A stretch of 64,000 nucleotides of DNA from Escherichia sp. ESNIH1 (GTDB lineage Bacteria > Pseudomonadota > Gammaproteobacteria > Enterobacterales > Enterobacteriaceae): positions 62,001 to 126,000 of the forward strand of contig PQKR01000001.1 in the NCBI GenBank assembly GCA_002918705.1, given 5' to 3'. Below, piece by piece: positions 43,069 through 50,526 of the stretch. A program made the translations under genes and the position numbers. Within the stretch, counting starts at the first letter, position 1; each line of letters begins with the position of its first letter. Below the pieces are notes generated by a model. That model was not told where the DNA came from, did no database searches, and saw nothing but the letters and a program-made list of their open reading frames with translations.

Positions 43069-44127
43069 TTAAAGTTTGCCGTCGGCGGCCAGCTTCACGA
43101 AGCTGTCATCAAAGCGCAGCTTGACGTTGCCCGCATCGCCCTGGGTCACGTTGCCCGGGAAGGCCATGCCGATAAAGTCCGCGCTCTGCGCCCCATCACC
43201 CAGCAACCCCTTATCAAAGGAGAACTGCGCCACGCGCTGCATGGTTTTTGCCAGATCGCCAGAGGTGGTGAAAGCGAGGTTATCCGCCGGGGTATAGAAG
43301 AGGTGGGTAGTTTTCAGCTGCGCCTGGTAACCGGCCAGATCGGTGCCGGAGGCTGCCGCCATTGCGTTCAGCGCCTTCGCATCCTGGGCTTTCATCAGGC
43401 CCATCATCTCGTACCATGCCCCGGTCAGCGCTTTGCCCAGCGCCGGGTTATCCTTCAGCGTCTCGGTGTTGACTACCATCATGTCGATCAACTCCCCCGG
43501 CACTTCGGTGGAGCTAAAGACCTCGGTAGTTTTCGGCGTCGCCTTGATAGTGGAGAGCTGCGGGTTCCACGCCACTGCCGCCTGGACGTCATCGGTGGCA
43601 AAGGCAGAGACGATGTCGGCGTCGGAGGTGTTCACCACCGTCACGTCACGCTCCTGCAAGCCCGCTTTTTCGAGGCCGCGCACCAGCAGATAGTGGGAGA
43701 CAGAGAGCTCCGGCAGGTAGATTTTCATCCCTTTCAGGTCAGCGAGCTTTTTGCCTTCGCCTTTCAGGACCACACCGTCGTTGCCTTCGGAGTAGCTGCC
43801 GAGGATCAGCGCCGTGGTATCGACCCCGCCCGCCGCCGGAATGGTCAGCGCATCCATGTTGGTCATGGTGCAGCCATCAAACTGGCCGGCGGTGTACTGG
43901 TTAATGGATTCGATATAGTCATTGAGCTGGACGACGTTGATTTTGATGCCGTACTTACTCGCCCATTTGTCGATGATCTTCTCGCTGCTGATGGTGCCCC
44001 ACGGCATCCAGCCCGCGTAGATAGTCCAGCAGACGTTGAACTCTTTTTTAGCCGCCGCGAATGCGGGAACGCTGGTAAGCAGGGCCAGCGACAGAGCAAG
44101 CGTGCGGAGAAAGGAACGTTTTTTCAT
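43069..44127 (-). CDS. Periplasmic substrate-binding protein (probable guanidine binding)
   Basis: A 352-residue ABC binding protein of the nitrate/taurine class with a clear Sec signal peptide (MKKRSFLRTLALSLALLTSV ... AFA). The start at 44127 is chosen because an upstream in-frame extension would run through the riboswitch and terminator and would bury the signal peptide. It is the first gene of the six-gene operon and is preceded directly by the riboswitch. GAGGTCAGATA supplies the ribosome site. Confidence 0.92.
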   Translation of the reverse strand: MKKRSFLRTLALSLALLTSVPAFAAAKKEFNVCWTIYAGWMPWGTISSEKIIDKWASKYGIKINVVQLNDYIESINQYTAGQFDGCTMTNMDALTIPAAGGVDTTALILGSYSEGNDGVVLKGEGKKLADLKGMKIYLPELSVSHYLLVRGLEKAGLQERDVTVVNTSDADIVSAFATDDVQAAVAWNPQLSTIKATPKTTEVFSSTEVPGELIDMMVVNTETLKDNPALGKALTGAWYEMMGLMKAQDAKALNAMAAASGTDLAGYQAQLKTTHLFYTPADNLAFTTSGDLAKTMQRVAQFSFDKGLLGDGAQSADFIGMAFPGNVTQGDAGNVKLRFDDSFVKLAADGKL

Positions 44128-44147
44128 TATCTGACCTCGGGTTGGCA

Positions 44148-44192
44148 CAAAAACAGGGAGCAGCGCGACACCCTTTGGTGCTGCTGTCTCCC
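44148..44192 (-). terminator. Riboswitch-controlled terminator
   Basis: Reverse strand: a long hairpin starting GGGAGACAGCAGCACC and closing with CTGCTCCC, then TGTTTTTGT. Its 5' arm includes the GGGAGA end of the aptamer, so ligand binding and terminator folding exclude each other. This predicts an ON switch. Confidence 0.82.
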
Positions 44193-44280
44193 GGGCTTTT
44201 GTCCCGCCGTGTAACCTCAGAGAGGTCGCCAGCTCTCGGACCAGCATTCATCAGCGATGAACCGGAACCCTAGCCAGCTA
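44185..44280 (-). ncRNA. Guanidine-I (ykkC) riboswitch
   Basis: The reverse strand shows the conserved aptamer elements in order: CTAGGGTTCCGG, then TGGTCCGAGAG, then ACACGGCGGGACAAAAGCCC followed by GGGAGA. These blocks define the guanidine-I class. It precedes the operon for the binding protein, transporter, DUF1989 pair and carboxylase. The overlapping terminator means that guanidine should relieve premature termination. Confidence 0.95.
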
Positions 44281-44324
44281 TTTTTACAGATACGTTGTGT
44301 TGCGCTGCCTTCTGAAGAGAACAG

Positions 44325-44340
44325 TGCAAAAGCTATGCCA
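44325..44340 (-). promoter_or_regulatory. Sigma-54 promoter of the guanidine operon
   Basis: Reverse strand TGGCATAGCTTTTGCA satisfies GG-N10-GC with TGGCAT at -24 and TTGCA at -12. Predicted start near 44314, about 35 bases ahead of the aptamer. A sigma-54 promoter fits nitrogen-limited expression. Confidence 0.85.
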
Positions 44341-44362
44341 GGCGCTAACGCCCGCAAACGGT

Positions 44363-44384
44363 GCCTGCTGCGAGCGCAGCAGGC
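44363..44384. terminator. Strong hairpin, possible terminator of the upstream DMT genes
   Basis: Perfect 10-bp stem GCCTGCTGCG/CGCAGCAGGC with a 2-base centre, lying between the NtrC-like sites and the sigma-54 promoter. It is about 50 bases past the stop of the DMT gene at 44433. The T run is poor, so termination is uncertain. Confidence 0.45.
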
Positions 44385-44393
44385 GAAAAGTGC

Positions 44394-44426
44394 GCCCCAA
44401 AATTGGGCAGTGCGATGTGATGGTGC
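44394..44426. promoter_or_regulatory. Candidate NtrC enhancer sites
   Basis: GCCCCAAAATTGGGC (44394-44408) matches 12 of 15 positions of the NtrC site GCACCAAAATGGTGC (either strand). A second site at 44412-44426 has a perfect half GGTGC. They lie about 80-110 bases upstream of the predicted sigma-54 start. Confidence 0.65.
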
Positions 44427-44432
44427 AACGCC

Positions 44433-44888
44433 CTACTCTACCGCGCGGCTTTTGCTGCCGGAGTAGATAAACCAGAGGGCAATGCCGAGGCAGACCACTG
44501 CGCCCAGCCGCGTAGCGGAGAAGGGGATCGCCTCGTTATGCAGCCAGCCAAAGTTGTCGATCAGCATGCTCATCGCCAGCTGACCGAAGATCACCGCAAC
44601 GGTGGCCACCGCCGTGCCGATACGCTGCACCGCCAGCACCATAATCACGATATAGGGCACCCCCATCAGCGCGCCCAGCAGCTGCCACTTCGGCACCTCC
44701 AGCAGGGTGACCGCATGCTTTGTCTCGAAGAAGAAGATCAGTAGGGCGGTAATCAGCGCCCCTACCGAGAAGGTGAGAAACGCGCTGCGAAACACGCCTA
44801 CCTTGCTGCCCAGCTGGCCGTTGATCGCGGCCTGCACGCTTAACAGTGCGCCGCCCACCACGGAGAGAATAATCATCAGTAGAATCAT
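44433..44888 (-). CDS. Small DMT-superfamily membrane protein (YdcZ/DUF606)
   Basis: A 151-residue, five-helix-type membrane protein of the DUF606 family, half the size of usual DMT exporters. It begins MILLMIILSVVGGALLSVQAAINGQLG, the family start. The paralogous gene next to it suggests a heterodimeric transporter. Six bases separate the two. Substrate unknown. Confidence 0.85.
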   Translation of the reverse strand: MILLMIILSVVGGALLSVQAAINGQLGSKVGVFRSAFLTFSVGALITALLIFFFETKHAVTLLEVPKWQLLGALMGVPYIVIMVLAVQRIGTAVATVAVIFGQLAMSMLIDNFGWLHNEAIPFSATRLGAVVCLGIALWFIYSGSKSRAVE

Positions 44889-44894
44889 GGTTCG

Positions 44895-45329
44895 TTATCC
44901 TTTTGCTACCAGCGCCAGCGCGGCGATGATGAAAACCAGTGCCCACAGGCGCTTTGCATCAATTTGTCTGCGCCCGGTCCCAAAGAGTCCAAAGTGATCG
45001 ATCACCAGACTTTTAAACACCTGCCCGGCGAGAATGCCGATCATGCACATCGCCACCCCAACGATTGGCGCGGCCAGAGTCAGGATCACCACGTAAGCCG
45101 GGCCAAGCACGCCGCCGAGCAGCTGCCAGCCGGGCTGGCTGAAAAATGACGGGCTGTTGCGCGGGCTAAAGAAGAGCATGAGCAAAAAGGTGAGCGCGGC
45201 CCCGACGCCAAAGATGCTGAAGGTGGCCCACAGGTGCCCTACTTCGCCCCCCAGCGGGCCGAGAATGCCGGCCTCTACCGACAGCCCCATGCCGCCGATG
45301 ATAACCAGTAAAATCAGTAAGAATTGCAT
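44895..45329 (-). CDS. Small DMT-superfamily membrane protein (YdcZ/DUF606), second copy
   Basis: A 144-residue paralogue of the next gene, starting MQFLLILLVIIGGMGLSVEAG. The start at 45329 is used because an extension upstream (MQVAIRCC ...) is hydrophilic and lacks a ribosome site, while AAGGGATACGTAGTC precedes 45329. It is divergent from a LysR gene 100 bases away, the likely regulator. Confidence 0.84.
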   Translation of the reverse strand: MQFLLILLVIIGGMGLSVEAGILGPLGGEVGHLWATFSIFGVGAALTFLLMLFFSPRNSPSFFSQPGWQLLGGVLGPAYVVILTLAAPIVGVAMCMIGILAGQVFKSLVIDHFGLFGTGRRQIDAKRLWALVFIIAALALVAKG

Positions 45330-45429
45330 GACTACGTATCCCTTAAGAACAGAAGCGCAGCAGCGTATAGCAACCTGCAATATTAAAAAACGCTATAATG
45401 CAGGAAACACCTTTGCAGGTTTTGCATTA

Positions 45430-46365
45430 ATGAACGACACAGGCTCGATTACCCTGCGCGCGCTGCGCTTTTTTATTGCCGTCTATGATAAACAGAGCTT
45501 TTCAGCGGTGGCCCGCCGGGAGGGGGTCTCCGCCTCGATGATCTCCCGCACCGTGATCCAGCTGGAGAATACGCTTGGGCAGCAGCTCTTCTATCGCAAT
45601 ACCCGGGCGGTGATCCCCACCGAGGCGGGTCATCTCTTTATGGTGCATGCTCGCGCCATGCTGGAAAACATGCACAGTGCGCAAACGGAGCTGCAGAGCC
45701 GTGCCGCCGTGCCCGCGGGACTGGTGCGTATTAATGCCCCGGTGTTTTTTGGTCACCACCATATCGCCCCCTGGCTGAGCGGCCTGGTGGAACGCTACCC
45801 GCAGCTACAGATTGAGCTGAACCAGACCGACGACTATATCGATCCCCATCGCGACGCCGCCGATCTGATTTTTCGCATCGGCACCCTAACCGACTCCTCT
45901 TTTCACGCGCGTATTTTAGGAACCCAGCGCTACTACCTGGCCGCATCGCCGGATTACGTGGCAAAACACGGCGTGCCGCAGACGCCAGCGGCGCTGAATC
46001 AGCATCGCTGCCTGGTTTACAGCGGCTCCTCCGGTCCTAACCGCTGGCTATTTAACGCCGAGGGCAGCGAGTGGGTGCACTACCCGGTGGCGGCTCACCT
46101 CAGCTCAAATAATGCCGAGACATTGCTTACCGCCGCGCTGGGCGGTATGGGGATTGTATTATTTCCAGACTGGATGGTGGGCAATTGCCTGCGCCAGGGA
46201 ACATTAGTTGAGCTCCTGTCAGACTATCACCCAACAATAAATGCCGGGCCGCAGCATATTGCGGTGATTTATCCCAATACGCGTCATCCCCCTTTAACCG
46301 TTCGTGCGGTGATTGATTATTTTGTCGACGTTTACGGTACCCCCCTTTATTGGCAGGTCACCTGA
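45430..46365 (+). CDS. LysR-family transcriptional regulator
   Basis: A 311-residue LysR protein. The helix-turn-helix is in FIAVYDKQSFSAVARREGVS and the substrate-binding domain follows. The start at 45430 (MNDTGSITLRALRFF) is chosen from the family N-terminus; the frame is open further upstream through the divergent gene. It probably regulates the divergent DUF606 pair. The LysR subgroup resembles those controlling exporters, but the effector is unknown. Confidence 0.9.
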   Translation: MNDTGSITLRALRFFIAVYDKQSFSAVARREGVSASMISRTVIQLENTLGQQLFYRNTRAVIPTEAGHLFMVHARAMLENMHSAQTELQSRAAVPAGLVRINAPVFFGHHHIAPWLSGLVERYPQLQIELNQTDDYIDPHRDAADLIFRIGTLTDSSFHARILGTQRYYLAASPDYVAKHGVPQTPAALNQHRCLVYSGSSGPNRWLFNAEGSEWVHYPVAAHLSSNNAETLLTAALGGMGIVLFPDWMVGNCLRQGTLVELLSDYHPTINAGPQHIAVIYPNTRHPPLTVRAVIDYFVDVYGTPLYWQVT

Positions 46366-46478
46366 AGTAATTCGAAAGTTGTAGAGTTAAAAAAATGTTC
46401 TACACTTATTTCAAGGCTTCGATTTTAATCACGTTTTGATGAGGTCTTTAATATTCAACCGACAATCAGGAGAGTCTA

Positions 46479-46706
46479 ATGAAAAAAGCGATTATTTTAC
46501 CTGTTGCAATTTTACTTGGTGCAGCGGCCCTGTCTGGTTGTACGCGTACCAGCTATGCTATTCATACTACCGATGGTCGTACTATTATCACCGATGGCAA
46601 ACCTGAACAGACTGATGCAGGCCTGTTAGGCTACAAAGATGCCAACGGCGTTAAGCAGCAGATAAACCAGTCCGAAGTTCAGAAGGTCTCTGAAGTACCT
46701 CATTAA
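46479..46706 (+). CDS. YgdI/YgdR-family lipoprotein
   Basis: A 75-residue small lipoprotein: signal peptide with lipobox LSGC (Cys21) and a DUF903-type SH3-like domain (YAIHTTDGRTIITDGKPEQT). AGGAGA lies before the start. Function of the family is unknown; it is retained by lipidation at the membrane. It has its own terminator. Confidence 0.9.
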   Translation: MKKAIILPVAILLGAAALSGCTRTSYAIHTTDGRTIITDGKPEQTDAGLLGYKDANGVKQQINQSEVQKVSEVPH

Positions 46707-46712
46707 TAAAAT

Positions 46713-46733
46713 GGCCCCTGCGGGGGCTTTTTT
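46713..46733 (+). terminator. Terminator of the lipoprotein gene
   Basis: GCCCCTGCGGGGGC followed by seven T residues directly after the stop codon. Confidence 0.92.
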
Positions 46734-46757
46734 ACTGCCCCCTTAAACCCGTCCCCA

Positions 46758-47717
46758 TTAACGCCCCTTGCGCTTCTCGGAATACATCACCGTATCGCCA
46801 TCTTTTAGCATATCCACGAGATCGGCATATTTATCCGTGCTATTTTCCAGCATCCCGTATGAGTAATTAAGCGGGTATTTTTTACCTACATTACTATACC
46901 AGTCATCTATTTTTGTTTGCAGATTGAATAAAAACGCGTCGGCATCATTCTGGCCATTATGCGCTAGCAGCACGGCAAAAGCGCTGCTGTCTACACGCCC
47001 GCAGACGTCACCACTTTTCATGCAGCTATTAAGACATTTGGCAAAAGCACGCAGGGCGTTATCCCCCTCGGCATGGCCCCAAATATCATTAAGAGACTGC
47101 AGGTCCTCGACCACGAAATAGAGCAGCGTAAACGGCGTCGCGTCCCGGGTGAGTTCGGCAAAACGTTTATCGCCAATCTGGAAAAAACCACGCCGGTTGG
47201 GCAGTTCGGTGAGCTTATCGGTCATCGCCATGCCAATAATCACCAGCTCATCTTCAACGATGGCACCTAAATCAAGCAGCAGGTTTATCTCCTCGGAGGA
47301 GAAGTCTCGGGGCTTATTGTCAATCAGGCAGATCGTTCCTGCGATCGATCCATCCGGCAGACGCACCGGGCAGCCCGCGTAAAAACGCACAAAGGGTTCA
47401 TCGTGTACTAGCGGGTTATTGTCGAAGCGATCGTCCTTCAGGGTATCTTTGACGATCATAATGCCCTGCAGCAGGATCGCGTGGGCGCAAAAAGAGACGT
47501 TGCGTGAGGATTGGCGCATATTCAAGCCATCACAGGAGATCATCCACTGCCGATCCCGGTCCAGCAGCGTAATGAGCGCGATAGGCACATTGAAGGTCGC
47601 TTTCGCCAGCCTGGTCAGGCGTAGCAGCCGCTCATCATCTTTTTTATCAAGCAGATCCATCATATAGAGCGATTTTAAGCGCTCTTTTTCATTAACAGGT
47701 ACACCGGGAAATTTCAT
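46758..47717 (-). CDS. GAF-GGDEF protein with degenerate GGDEF motif
   Basis: A 319-residue protein with an N-terminal GAF domain (about 20-165) and a C-terminal GGDEF fold. The active-site motif GGDEF reads DSSAF (in GRVDSSAFAVLL), and the metal-binding DxD segment reads VVE (in FVVEDLQSLND). Cyclic-di-GMP synthesis is therefore unlikely; binding of GTP or a regulatory role is possible. The fold landmarks LTELPNRRGFF and NDIWGHAEGD are kept. The start at 47717 (MKFPGVPVNEKERL) has GAGGG upstream; a longer frame exists. The pga operon lies 1 kb away. Confidence 0.85.
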   Translation of the reverse strand: MKFPGVPVNEKERLKSLYMMDLLDKKDDERLLRLTRLAKATFNVPIALITLLDRDRQWMISCDGLNMRQSSRNVSFCAHAILLQGIMIVKDTLKDDRFDNNPLVHDEPFVRFYAGCPVRLPDGSIAGTICLIDNKPRDFSSEEINLLLDLGAIVEDELVIIGMAMTDKLTELPNRRGFFQIGDKRFAELTRDATPFTLLYFVVEDLQSLNDIWGHAEGDNALRAFAKCLNSCMKSGDVCGRVDSSAFAVLLAHNGQNDADAFLFNLQTKIDDWYSNVGKKYPLNYSYGMLENSTDKYADLVDMLKDGDTVMYSEKRKGR

Positions 47718-47851
47718 AGACACCCTCTCTGGTTTATTAACAATATAACCGAGAAGTGTGGTTTTGGTAGGGTTGACGCCGATCATGCCGCCAGGCAGTA
47801 GAGAATGAAATGATGTACGGCACACAGCAAGCGTGACAAATGGAGGTTGCG

Positions 47852-48466
47852 ATGAGCCGATACAGTGTTTCACATAGTGAAGGAAAGTATGCCAGTGGGT
47901 CCGACGATCTGGTATTGGAAAATAAGCTAGGTATTACTCGTGCTGAAGAGATGGATGGCGCAGAGTTAGTGCTATTAGAACAGCTCTATCACACTGTTTT
48001 TGAAGAAAGATTTCCATCCGGTAAAATATCTTTCTCCAGGATAAAGCACTGGCATCGCATTTGGTTAGGAAATATATATGAGTGGGCTGGGCAGATAAGA
48101 ACGGTAAACATTAGCAAGCAAGGATTTATGTTTGCCCCCGCAGCTCAGCTACAAAAATTGATAAGCAGCTTCGAAAAAAATTTCCTCGCGACATATACAC
48201 CATGTCAGGGAATGGATATCGATCATCTTGCAAAAGCCATCGCTGTTGTACATGTAGAGTTAATACTTATCCATCCATTTCGTGAAGGTAATGGCCGCCT
48301 GGCACGACTGCTTGCAGATGTAATGGCCGTTCAGGGTGGGCGTAGGCCTTTGAATTATCAAAGCTGGGAGCATAATAAAGCGCGCTATACTGCCGCTATT
48401 CATGCTGGTATGGTAATGAACTATAACCCAATGATGCAATGGGTTATGAAGGCGCTAGAGGATTAA
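47852..48466 (+). CDS. Fic-domain protein (probable AMP-transferase toxin)
   Basis: A 204-residue Fic protein with the complete active motif HPFREGNGRLAR (residues 141-152), so it should transfer AMP or a related group to a target protein. Its N-terminus lacks an obvious inhibitory (S/T)xxxE(G/N) helix, and the C-terminus has none either, which suggests a separate antitoxin (class I). The start at 47852 follows GGAGG; four more codons are open upstream. Base composition is AT-richer than its neighbours, suggesting transfer. The convergent 56-codon gene overlaps its stop by four bases. Confidence 0.88.
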   Translation: MSRYSVSHSEGKYASGSDDLVLENKLGITRAEEMDGAELVLLEQLYHTVFEERFPSGKISFSRIKHWHRIWLGNIYEWAGQIRTVNISKQGFMFAPAAQLQKLISSFEKNFLATYTPCQGMDIDHLAKAIAVVHVELILIHPFREGNGRLARLLADVMAVQGGRRPLNYQSWEHNKARYTAAIHAGMVMNYNPMMQWVMKALED

Positions 48467-48633
48467 AAGGCTAAACGTAGATGGGCAAACTTCTTACGCT
48501 GGATTTTTAAGGAAGCCTCAACAGACTGAGATGATTGCCCTGTTTCGATGGCCGTTGAGGTCACAACGGTTCGGGTGAGCTGTTCACGCGAAGGTTTCTT
48601 GTAGGTTACATTCCCGTTTTTAACGCTATCCAT
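48463..48633 (-). CDS. Small convergent protein, candidate Fic antitoxin
   Basis: A 56-residue reading frame (MDSVKNGNVTYKK ... HLRLAF) on the opposite strand of fic. GGAG lies seven bases before the ATG and a TATAAT lies further upstream, so expression is credible. Residues 26-32 read STAIETG, similar to the Fic-inhibitory motif (S/T)xxxE(G/N) except that Thr follows the glutamate. The C-terminal half is basic and helical. Other antitoxins (VbhA, YhfG) are encoded before the toxin on the same strand, so this arrangement would be unusual. Confidence 0.55.
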   Translation of the reverse strand: MDSVKNGNVTYKKPSREQLTRTVVTSTAIETGQSSQSVEASLKIQRKKFAHLRLAF

Positions 48634-48712
48634 ACGGTATCTCCAGCGCAGCGCAATAAAATACTATTATAAGCAAATACCGCCACGATGTCTGCGAACT
48701 TATAGAGAAGTA

Positions 48713-48748
48713 CCTTGCCCAGGTCGCTCTCCCGCGTTCTGGGCAAGG
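48713..48748. terminator. Inverted repeat after pgaD
   Basis: CCTTGCCCAG (48713-48722) and CTGGGCAAGG (48739-48748), perfect 10-bp arms around a 16-base loop, 12 bases past the pgaD stop. No T run, so termination is tentative. Confidence 0.5.
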
Positions 48749-48760
48749 CGCTAAACGGCG

Positions 48761-49195
48761 TTAGGCAACGCTGGCGATAAGGCCTTTATCCACTTCCGCG
48801 CGGCTGATGGCACCGGTATCGTAATGAAACACGGTCAGCACTCGGCCGTTGCTCAGATCCTGCACCAGCGCCGGGGCGATGCGGAAGCTGGCTGCCAGCT
48901 CGTCGCGACCCAGTCCCGGACGGCGCTTGCGGCGCTCGACGCGGAAGCGGATCTGGTTGTATTTAGCCCAGCCAATCAGCACCGCAGCGTTGATCAGCGC
49001 CACCATCAGGTAGAACGTCACCGTGTTGACGGTGGAGAATAGCGGGCCGAAGCCGATAAATGGCGCGTTGGCCAGCATGTTCATCAGTCCTGCATAGACC
49101 AGGTAGGAGAACCCCAGCCAGGCTATCAGGGTCAGGGCCACGTCAAAAATACGCGGCATAATGCGCAGTTCAGTAAAAATCAGCGGTTGTTTCAT
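48761..49195 (-). CDS. pgaD: PNAG biosynthesis protein PgaD
   Basis: Small inner-membrane partner of the glycosyltransferase PgaC; together they bind cyclic-di-GMP to switch on poly-beta-1,6-N-acetylglucosamine synthesis. The 144 residues have two hydrophobic helices (about 17-40 and 57-80) and a cytoplasmic tail. It overlaps pgaC by four bases. Confidence 0.94.
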   Translation of the reverse strand: MKQPLIFTELRIMPRIFDVALTLIAWLGFSYLVYAGLMNMLANAPFIGFGPLFSTVNTVTFYLMVALINAAVLIGWAKYNQIRFRVERRKRRPGLGRDELAASFRIAPALVQDLSNGRVLTVFHYDTGAISRAEVDKGLIASVA

Positions 49196-50526
49196 GAGTC
49201 ATTTCTTCCTATACCACGGTCAGGACTTACCCAGCGCGCTCTGCTGCGTTTACGCATCAGCATCACTTTGGGGAAGGCGACCAACGTTGTGAACAAACTC
49301 AACATCCAATAAACCACCGGGAACCAGATGATCCAGAAGAGCGACGCGCCGATACCTTTTTCATAGCGCCGTTCAATAAGAAGACTGACAAAAAATTGCA
49401 GCAGACAAACCACGCCGAGCATGAGCCCGGTAAAAGCCGGTGGGAACAGATGTTGTACATGGAGAGAACTGGGCATGGGGATAACCAGCCCAACGAGGAA
49501 CAGCAGGATCGTTACCGCATAGGCAAAGGCCCAGGCGGTTGACAGGCAAAACTCGAGGAATAGCGGCCACATGCGGCGATACTCCCAGGCCCAGAGGCGG
49601 CGCATATTGACAATAAAGACTTCTGCCCCGCCCTGGGCCCAGCGCAGGCGCTGCTTCCATAGACCTTTCATGGTCTCTGGCATCAGGATCCAGCAGAGCG
49701 CACGCGGCTCGTAGAACACTGTCCAGTGGCGCAGCTGCAGCTTCCAGCTGATATCGATATCTTCCGTGATCATATCCGGGCTCCAGTAGCCCACTTCCGA
49801 CAGCGCGCGGCGGCGGAAGGCGGCAATGACGCCGGAGACGGTAAACACCTGGCCGTAGACGCGCTGGGTACGCTTGATCAGGCCGATGATTGACGAGAAC
49901 TCGCCAACCTGCACGCGCCCCACCAGCGTAGAGCGGGTGCGGATCCGCGGGTTGCCGGTTACCGCTCCCACGCGGGGATACTGCAGCAGCGGTGCCACCA
50001 GGTAGGCTGCCGCGTCGCGATCCAGCAGCGCATCACCATCGATACAGACCAGGAAATCGCTACGCGCCGAGGCCGCACCGGTCTGCAACGCCACCGCTTT
50101 ACCCTGATTCTCCGCCAGATGGATCACCCGCAGGCGCGGATACTCAATGGCCAGCTGATCCAGCACCTCGCCGGTGTTGTCTTTTGAGCCGTCGTTGATG
50201 GCGATAACTTCAATATTTTCATAACGCTGGGCCAGCGCCGCCTCGATGGTCTCCCGTGCGTTTAGCCCCTCGTTATAGCAAGGTATCAGGATGGAAATGA
50301 GCGGATTCCCCTCCAGCTGCGGCGGCGGCGTGTTTGGCCCCCAGGGCCAGTGACGCTCCCGATGGAACCAGAAGTAGAGCCCGCCGCTGATCCATAACGC
50401 GGACATAAACAGCGGCCAGAAGAAGACGAAGTTCAGGATCATGTCGCCGGTGAAAATGGCTGCCACCCCCAGCGGGAAGCTGAACATCAGGCACAGTATG
50501 AGAAACGCTACAATGCGATCGGTCAT
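49192..50526 (-). CDS. pgaC: PNAG synthase glycosyltransferase PgaC
   Basis: Family 2 glycosyltransferase polymerising UDP-GlcNAc at the inner membrane. It has the aspartates in INDGSKDN and CIDGDALLD and the [10 protein letters not shown] (QxxRW-type) motif, with membrane helices at both ends. The 444 residues are similar to E. coli PgaC (441). It overlaps pgaB by four bases. Confidence 0.97.
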   Translation of the reverse strand: MTDRIVAFLILCLMFSFPLGVAAIFTGDMILNFVFFWPLFMSALWISGGLYFWFHRERHWPWGPNTPPPQLEGNPLISILIPCYNEGLNARETIEAALAQRYENIEVIAINDGSKDNTGEVLDQLAIEYPRLRVIHLAENQGKAVALQTGAASARSDFLVCIDGDALLDRDAAAYLVAPLLQYPRVGAVTGNPRIRTRSTLVGRVQVGEFSSIIGLIKRTQRVYGQVFTVSGVIAAFRRRALSEVGYWSPDMITEDIDISWKLQLRHWTVFYEPRALCWILMPETMKGLWKQRLRWAQGGAEVFIVNMRRLWAWEYRRMWPLFLEFCLSTAWAFAYAVTILLFLVGLVIPMPSSLHVQHLFPPAFTGLMLGVVCLLQFFVSLLIERRYEKGIGASLFWIIWFPVVYWMLSLFTTLVAFPKVMLMRKRSRARWVSPDRGIGRNDS

